Shown here one piece after another: positions 22,676 to 25,610 of a stretch of DNA of 25,610 bases. This DNA comes from an uncultured Clostridia bacterium (GTDB taxonomy: Bacteria; Bacillota; Clostridia; Christensenellales; UBA3700), in NCBI GenBank assembly GCA_948471525.1, contig CAOKSY010000016.1, positions 1 to 25,610 of the forward strand, read 5' to 3'. The notes below the pieces were generated by a model. It worked only from the letters and a program-made list of their open reading frames with translations. It was not told where the DNA came from and did no database searches. The position numbers and the translations under genes were made by a program. How positions within the stretch are numbered: the first letter of the stretch is position 1; each line of letters starts with the position of its first letter.

Positions 22676-23482
22676 TTGATTTTGTTACACTTTATCGATT
22701 GGATCTACAGAGGTTTCGTCTACTTGCTCACAGGCTGGGGGATAGGACATTTTATCGCGTTTTTGACAATTTTTCCTATCGCGGTACTCGCGTTGCAGAC
22801 GGCGTTGTACGGAAGATATTACCGCTATGCCAAAGCCAAAAGAAGACTTGCAAAATTTTTGAAAAGAAATTCTTTTGTCACTTCGCGCAATATTTGGAGT
22901 TTTAATAAAAAAGTCGTGTCGGTATTTCCCAAATATTTGAGAAATCAGGCGAAGCATATCGCTCAGGCTGATCTGCCGCTCGACAATCTTGCCGATATTT
23001 TTAAAGGCGATCTCGCCGTAAAGCGAAAGAATATTGTCAGAACGGGTTATTTGATTCATATCCTGTCATTGGGCGTAATAATGTTCGCCAACGGATTTGA
23101 GGTTTCGCAAGTAGCGTTTGCGGCGATAGGCATGACTTTAGTCTGGATCGGCGCAGGCGTTGCGGATATGGTGATAGCCGCTTTGTTTTGCAGAGTGGAC
23201 AGGAGAAGCGCGAAGAAGTTTTTGTTTGCGCTCGAGAGGAATATCGCGCTCGACGTCGACGAGATAGATCTGAGTATACCCGAGAAGTTGTACGAAACGG
23301 GAGACAGCGTGTCCGATCTTGCAAAGAGCGTAGAAGAATTTCTTGCTACCGATCCCGATAAAGGCATTGCGAAAGTCGTGCTAAAAAGTTTGTATTCTTC
23401 GGCGTTTTCGGGCGCTATGAAAGCGGAAAGCGCGATGCGTCTGAAAAATGTAATGCAGGAACTCAAAAATTACGTCGGATAG
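22676..23482 (+). CDS. Uncharacterised integral membrane protein
   Basis: A 268-residue protein with three predicted membrane spans (about residues 22-45, 122-140 and 146-172). A basic loop of about 75 residues follows the first span, and a cytoplasmic or extracellular C-terminal domain of about 95 residues ends the protein. That domain is helical and charged, with the stretch IAKVVLKSLYSSAFSGAMKAESAMRL near the end. I do not recognise a family. The start is a TTG with GGAGG 6 bases upstream. No clear promoter was found, so it may be transcribed from addA or from a weak site in the 126-base gap. Confidence 0.8.
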   Translation: MILLHFIDWIYRGFVYLLTGWGIGHFIAFLTIFPIAVLALQTALYGRYYRYAKAKRRLAKFLKRNSFVTSRNIWSFNKKVVSVFPKYLRNQAKHIAQADLPLDNLADIFKGDLAVKRKNIVRTGYLIHILSLGVIMFANGFEVSQVAFAAIGMTLVWIGAGVADMVIAALFCRVDRRSAKKFLFALERNIALDVDEIDLSIPEKLYETGDSVSDLAKSVEEFLATDPDKGIAKVVLKSLYSSAFSGAMKAESAMRLKNVMQELKNYVG

Positions 23483-23483
23483 G

Positions 23484-23512
23484 TTGCCAAAATAATTTTA
23501 TTAATGTAAAAT
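23484..23512 (+). promoter_or_regulatory. Promoter of the corA gene
   Basis: TTGCCA (23484-23489) and TAAAAT (23507-23512) are 17 bases apart. The transcript would start near 23519, leaving an 82-base leader. Confidence 0.75.
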
Positions 23513-23518
23513 AAAATA

Positions 23519-23586
23519 GTTGAAACACCCTTTGGGAAATGTCGGATATATGCGGCAGGCGATCAACGCTTTAATTACTTGAGACA
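23519..23586 (+). promoter_or_regulatory. Structured 5' leader of corA (candidate)
   Basis: GTTGA at the start can pair with TCAAC near 23562-23566, enclosing a small CCC-TTT-GGG hairpin and a TGTCG...CGGCA hairpin. The layout is a small three-way junction just before the ribosome binding site. It does not match the M-box magnesium riboswitch. Function is not shown. Confidence 0.3.
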
Positions 23587-23600
23587 AGGAGGTGTGGCTT

Positions 23601-24578
23601 ATGATTGAAATTTACAAGACCGATTCGGAGAATAAGCTCATACAAATTGAAGAAAGCGTATATATGGACGACGGTTTCGATTCCAAAGATTGTTGGATAA
23701 ATCTCACCAATCCCAGCGATAAAGAAGTTGAACTAGTCTCCAAGATCAGCGGCATTGACGACGACGTTCTCAAGACTCCTTTGGACGACGAAGAGCGTTC
23801 TCGCGTGGAAGTGGAAGACGATTACACGACGGTTCTCGTAGATATTCCGGTCATAGAAGAGGGAGCGGCGGATTACTATTCTTATTTTACTATTCCGCTC
23901 GGAGCGATCATAAAAAAGGATCTTTTTATCACCGTAAGCCTCAAGGATACGGCTATCACGAGAGATTTTATCCGCAACAGAGTAAAGGGCTTTGCGACTT
24001 ACAAGAAGACGAGATTTCTCTTTCAGATTCTCAACAACATCGCTTCCAAGTTCTTGGCGTATCTGAAGCAGATCGACAAGGCTTCGCAGAGAATTCAGAA
24101 CGAGCTTCATAAGTCTACCAAAAATAAAGAACTCATACAGATGCTCGATCTGGAGAATTCGCTGGTATACTTCTCCACGTCTTTGACGGGCAACGACGCG
24201 GTCATCGCGAGACTGCTGCAAAATAAAGCCAATACCAACAATATCCTCAAAAGCTATCCCGACGATACAGATCTTCTCGAAGACGTCGCTATAGATACAA
24301 AGCAGGCTATGGAAATGTGTTCAATATACAGAGACATTCTTTCGGGTACTATGGACGCGTACGCTTCGGTTATTTCCAATAACCTCAATATAGTGATGAA
24401 AGTGCTGACTTCTATCACGCTTATCATATCTATACCGACTTTAATAGCGTCTCTGTTCGGAATGAATACGTGGGTACCTGGGCAAAATAGTCCGTGGGGA
24501 TTTTGGGGAGTTCTCGGCTCGTCGGCGCTTGTGTCGTTCCTGCTTTCGATATTCTTGAAGAAGAAGAAATTGCTTTAA
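23601..24578 (+). CDS. corA: CorA-family divalent metal ion transporter
   Basis: A 325-residue CorA-type transporter, normally a pentamer that moves Mg2+ (sometimes Co2+ or Ni2+) into the cell. A long cytoplasmic domain with the extended stalk helices (FLAYLKQIDKASQRIQNEL onward) leads to two C-terminal membrane spans. The selectivity motif GMN is at 287-289 (LFGMNTWVP), with Phe in place of the usual Tyr before it. A basic KKKK tail follows the second span, as in the family. AAGGAGGTG precedes the ATG at 23601. A GTG nine bases upstream overlaps the binding site and was rejected. The gene has its own promoter. Confidence 0.92.
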   Translation: MIEIYKTDSENKLIQIEESVYMDDGFDSKDCWINLTNPSDKEVELVSKISGIDDDVLKTPLDDEERSRVEVEDDYTTVLVDIPVIEEGAADYYSYFTIPLGAIIKKDLFITVSLKDTAITRDFIRNRVKGFATYKKTRFLFQILNNIASKFLAYLKQIDKASQRIQNELHKSTKNKELIQMLDLENSLVYFSTSLTGNDAVIARLLQNKANTNNILKSYPDDTDLLEDVAIDTKQAMEMCSIYRDILSGTMDAYASVISNNLNIVMKVLTSITLIISIPTLIASLFGMNTWVPGQNSPWGFWGVLGSSALVSFLLSIFLKKKKLL

Positions 24579-24590
24579 AAGATATATGCC

Positions 24591-24606
24591 TGCCCGTCGG
24601 CGGGCA
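24591..24606 (+). terminator. Small hairpin between corA and the NUDIX gene
   Basis: TGCCCG-TCGG-CGGGCA is a stable 6-bp stem, but it is followed only by TTAATTAT. It may attenuate rather than stop transcription, leaving the NUDIX gene partly dependent on corA. Confidence 0.4.
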
Positions 24607-24627
24607 TTAATTATAGGAGATGTAATA

Positions 24628-25134
24628 ATGCGATTTACTTACTGTCCGGATTGCGGCGAAAAACTTGCGCTTAGAGAAATAGGCGACGAAGGAAATATAC
24701 CGTTTTGCGAAAAATGCAACAGACCGCTTTTCGATATGTTTTCTTCCTGCGTTATAATTCTCGTCGGCGACGGAAAAGATAACGTGGTATTGTTGAGACA
24801 GAATTATATTTCCGAAATTTATTATAATCTAGTTTCCGGTTATATCAAGCCGGGAGAGACTGCGGAAGAGTGCGCAAAGAGAGAAGTTGAGGAAGAGATA
24901 GGATTAAAGGTGGATAAGTTGGATTTTGTCGGTACGTTTTGGTTCGGCAAAAAAGATATGCTTATGATAGCTTTTATAGCAGAGACTTCGAATAGGGAGA
25001 TCTCTCTGTCCAAAGAAGTCGACGAGGCGATCTGGGAAGACGCGCGGCTTGCTTTGGATAAAGTGCATCCTAAGGGAAGCGTGTCGTATACGCTTGTAGA
25101 AAAGTTTTTGAAAAACAGATTCGATAGCAAATAG
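24628..25134 (+). CDS. Zinc-ribbon NUDIX hydrolase (NudC-like)
   Basis: A 168-residue NUDIX protein with an N-terminal zinc ribbon (Cys6, Cys9, Cys27, Cys30). The NUDIX box is perfect, from Gly71 to Leu93 (GYIKPGETAEECAKREVEEE, then IGL), so it should bind metal and cleave a nucleoside-diphosphate linkage. Zinc ribbon plus NUDIX is the layout of NudC, which hydrolyses NADH and removes NAD caps from RNA. However, the NudC signature SQPWPFPxS downstream of the box is replaced by GTFWFGKKDML, so the substrate may differ. TAGGAGATG precedes the ATG. A longer frame from 24586 runs through the hairpin and was rejected. Confidence 0.88.
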   Translation: MRFTYCPDCGEKLALREIGDEGNIPFCEKCNRPLFDMFSSCVIILVGDGKDNVVLLRQNYISEIYYNLVSGYIKPGETAEECAKREVEEEIGLKVDKLDFVGTFWFGKKDMLMIAFIAETSNREISLSKEVDEAIWEDARLALDKVHPKGSVSYTLVEKFLKNRFDSK

Positions 25135-25238
25135 ATGTTTAATATAATTTTATTCTTATATATATTATATTAATCAATATATAATAGCGCAAATATCTTT
25201 TTATTGATCACCCTTGGTCATAACAAGCGCCTTTTCGA

Positions 25239-25244
25239 TATAAT
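25239..25244 (+). promoter_or_regulatory. Possible second upstream promoter (-10 box only)
   Basis: A perfect TATAAT lies 93 bases before the main -10 box. The -35 candidate TTGGTC (25214-25219) is 19 bases away, so this is weak. Tandem promoters are common before stable RNA genes. Confidence 0.3.
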
Positions 25245-25308
25245 TTACAGGTCGAAATCGCGTAATTGCAAGGTAAGTAAAAAAAATCGAAAAAGTTTGA
25301 AAATTTTG

Positions 25309-25337
25309 TTGACATATAAATTCTTTAATGATATTAT
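25309..25337 (+). promoter_or_regulatory. Promoter of the tRNA pair
   Basis: TTGACA (25309-25314) and TATTAT (25332-25337) are 17 bases apart, preceded by an A/T-rich UP-like stretch. The transcript starts near 25344, about 36 bases before tRNA-Ala. A stable-RNA-type promoter is expected here. Confidence 0.85.
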
Positions 25338-25379
25338 ATAAAGGCTGTCGAAGGATAGCGGAGAAAATTACTCATTCGT

Positions 25380-25456
25380 GGGGGATTAGCTCAGTTGGCT
25401 AGAGCGCCTGCCTTGCAAGCAGGAGGTCAAGAGTTCGACTCTCTTATTCTCCACCA
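25380..25456 (+). tRNA. tRNA-Ala (UGC)
   Basis: A full cloverleaf. The acceptor GGGGGAT pairs with ATTCTCC (two G-U pairs); the D stem is GCTC/GAGC; the anticodon stem CCTGC/GCAGG carries the loop CTTGCAA with anticodon TGC at 25414-25416; the T stem is AAGAG/CTCTT with TTCGACT. The CCA end is encoded. Confidence 0.97.
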
Positions 25457-25461
25457 CTAAT

Positions 25462-25538
25462 GGGCTCATAGCTCAGCTGGTTAGAGCACACGCCTGATAA
25501 GCGTGAGGTCGGTGGTTCGAGTCCACTTGAGCCCACCA
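25462..25538 (+). tRNA. tRNA-Ile (GAU)
   Basis: A full cloverleaf. The acceptor GGGCTCA pairs perfectly with TGAGCCC; the anticodon loop CTGATAA carries GAT at 25496-25498; the T stem GGTGG/CCACT (one mismatch at the end) flanks TTCGAGT; the CCA end is encoded. It follows tRNA-Ala after 5 bases, so both come from one precursor. Confidence 0.97.
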
Positions 25539-25539
25539 C

Positions 25540-25563
25540 TTTCGGTCTAACCGAAATTTTTTT
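25540..25563 (+). terminator. Intrinsic terminator after tRNA-Ile
   Basis: TTTCGGT-CTA-ACCGAAA is a 7-bp stem with a 3-base loop, followed directly by seven T. It begins 2 bases after the tRNA CCA end. Confidence 0.75.
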
Positions 25564-25610
25564 GCACATTGACAACTGCATAGTAGTGTATACGTATGAC
25601 GAGTACGTAT
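25564..25610 (+). other. Sequence resembling the spacer before a 23S rRNA gene
   Basis: ACATTGACAACTGCATAG (25566-25583) closely resembles the TTTGAAAACTGCATAG-type stretch found in Firmicutes spacers shortly before 23S rRNA. An inverted repeat follows at the window edge, ATACGTA (25590-25596) with TACGTAT (25604-25610), as in the processing stalks that flank rRNA and in a form related to the GTAC-type hairpins (GTATGACGAGTAC matches GTACGGCAAGTAC at 10 of 13 positions). No rRNA itself is in the window. Confidence 0.45.

Noticed and set aside
22609..22905. Open frame overlapping the start of the membrane protein gene
   Set aside because: Wrong-frame shadow without a binding site; the TTG-started frame has membrane spans and a good site.
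23519..23586. M-box magnesium riboswitch before corA
   Set aside because: The leader is far too short and lacks the conserved M-box core.
23592..23600. GTG start for corA
   Set aside because: The codon overlaps the AAGGAGGTG binding site; the ATG at 23601 has ideal spacing.
24586..24627. Upstream start for the NUDIX gene
   Set aside because: The added stretch is the small hairpin between the genes, and it lacks a binding site.
25135..25379. 3' end of a 16S rRNA gene before the tRNAs
   Set aside because: The conserved GGATCACCTCCTTT end is absent; GATCACCC near 25206 is only a chance partial match.
25570..25600. TTGACA in the last 45 bases as a new promoter
   Set aside because: The only -10 candidates are at poor spacing (TATACG at 14, ACGTAT at 17), and the stretch fits a pre-23S spacer better.

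Overview
The window looks like a chromosomal piece of a low-to-moderate GC Gram-positive bacterium of the class Clostridia, probably an uncultured gut lineage. The evidence is the gene content and order (rpmG-secE-nusG-rplK-rplA, then an L10 leader with rplJ-rplL), the addB-addA repair pair, a SpoIIQ-like M23 protein, DUF1540 and YugP-type proteins, AGGAGG-type ribosome binding sites, clear TTGACA/TATAAT-type promoters and tRNAs with encoded CCA. No phage, insertion sequence or CRISPR array was seen.

Layout. 1-1289: 3' part of a gene for a membrane-anchored coiled-coil protein with VEK-rich repeats. 1290-1960: a gene-free, repeat-rich stretch with GTAC hairpins, a 38-nt direct repeat with a variable 8-nt core, a strong terminator, and a promoter for the next gene. 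2021-2974: a short-chain dehydrogenase. 3002-6619: the ribosomal and elongation block, with one promoter before rpmG and a second before the L10 leader attenuator, ending in a very long hairpin. 6620-7035: AT-rich spacer. 7036-9355: a HisC-type aminotransferase and a divergent dehydrogenase-fold protein. 9530-10731: a small membrane-anchored protein and a SpoIIQ-like M23 protein. 10840-11694 and 11857-12171 (minus strand): a GH16 lipoprotein and a DUF1540 protein. 12298-12762: rplI. 12835-15694 (minus strand): a YugP-type metalloprotease, an unusual cysteine-rich protein and an unknown lipoprotein. 15786-22549: addB-addA. 22676-25134: an unknown membrane protein, a CorA-type transporter and a zinc-ribbon NUDIX hydrolase. 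25309-25610: tRNA-Ala and tRNA-Ile with their own promoter and terminator, then sequence that resembles the spacer just before a 23S rRNA gene.

How the genes work together. Most of the window is housekeeping: translation (L33, L11, L1, L10, L7/L12, L9, two tRNAs), transcription elongation and secretion (NusG, SecE), and double-strand-break repair (AddAB). The surroundings are accessory or unknown envelope proteins. The points most worth a second look are the tRNA pair uncoupled from 16S next to an apparent 23S leader, the dispersed GTAC-GGNAA-GTAC hairpins, the divergent addB/lipoprotein promoters that predict leaderless mRNAs, a terminator hairpin that abuts a start codon, and several proteins with no recognisable family. 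I found no convincing, wholly new multi-gene system.
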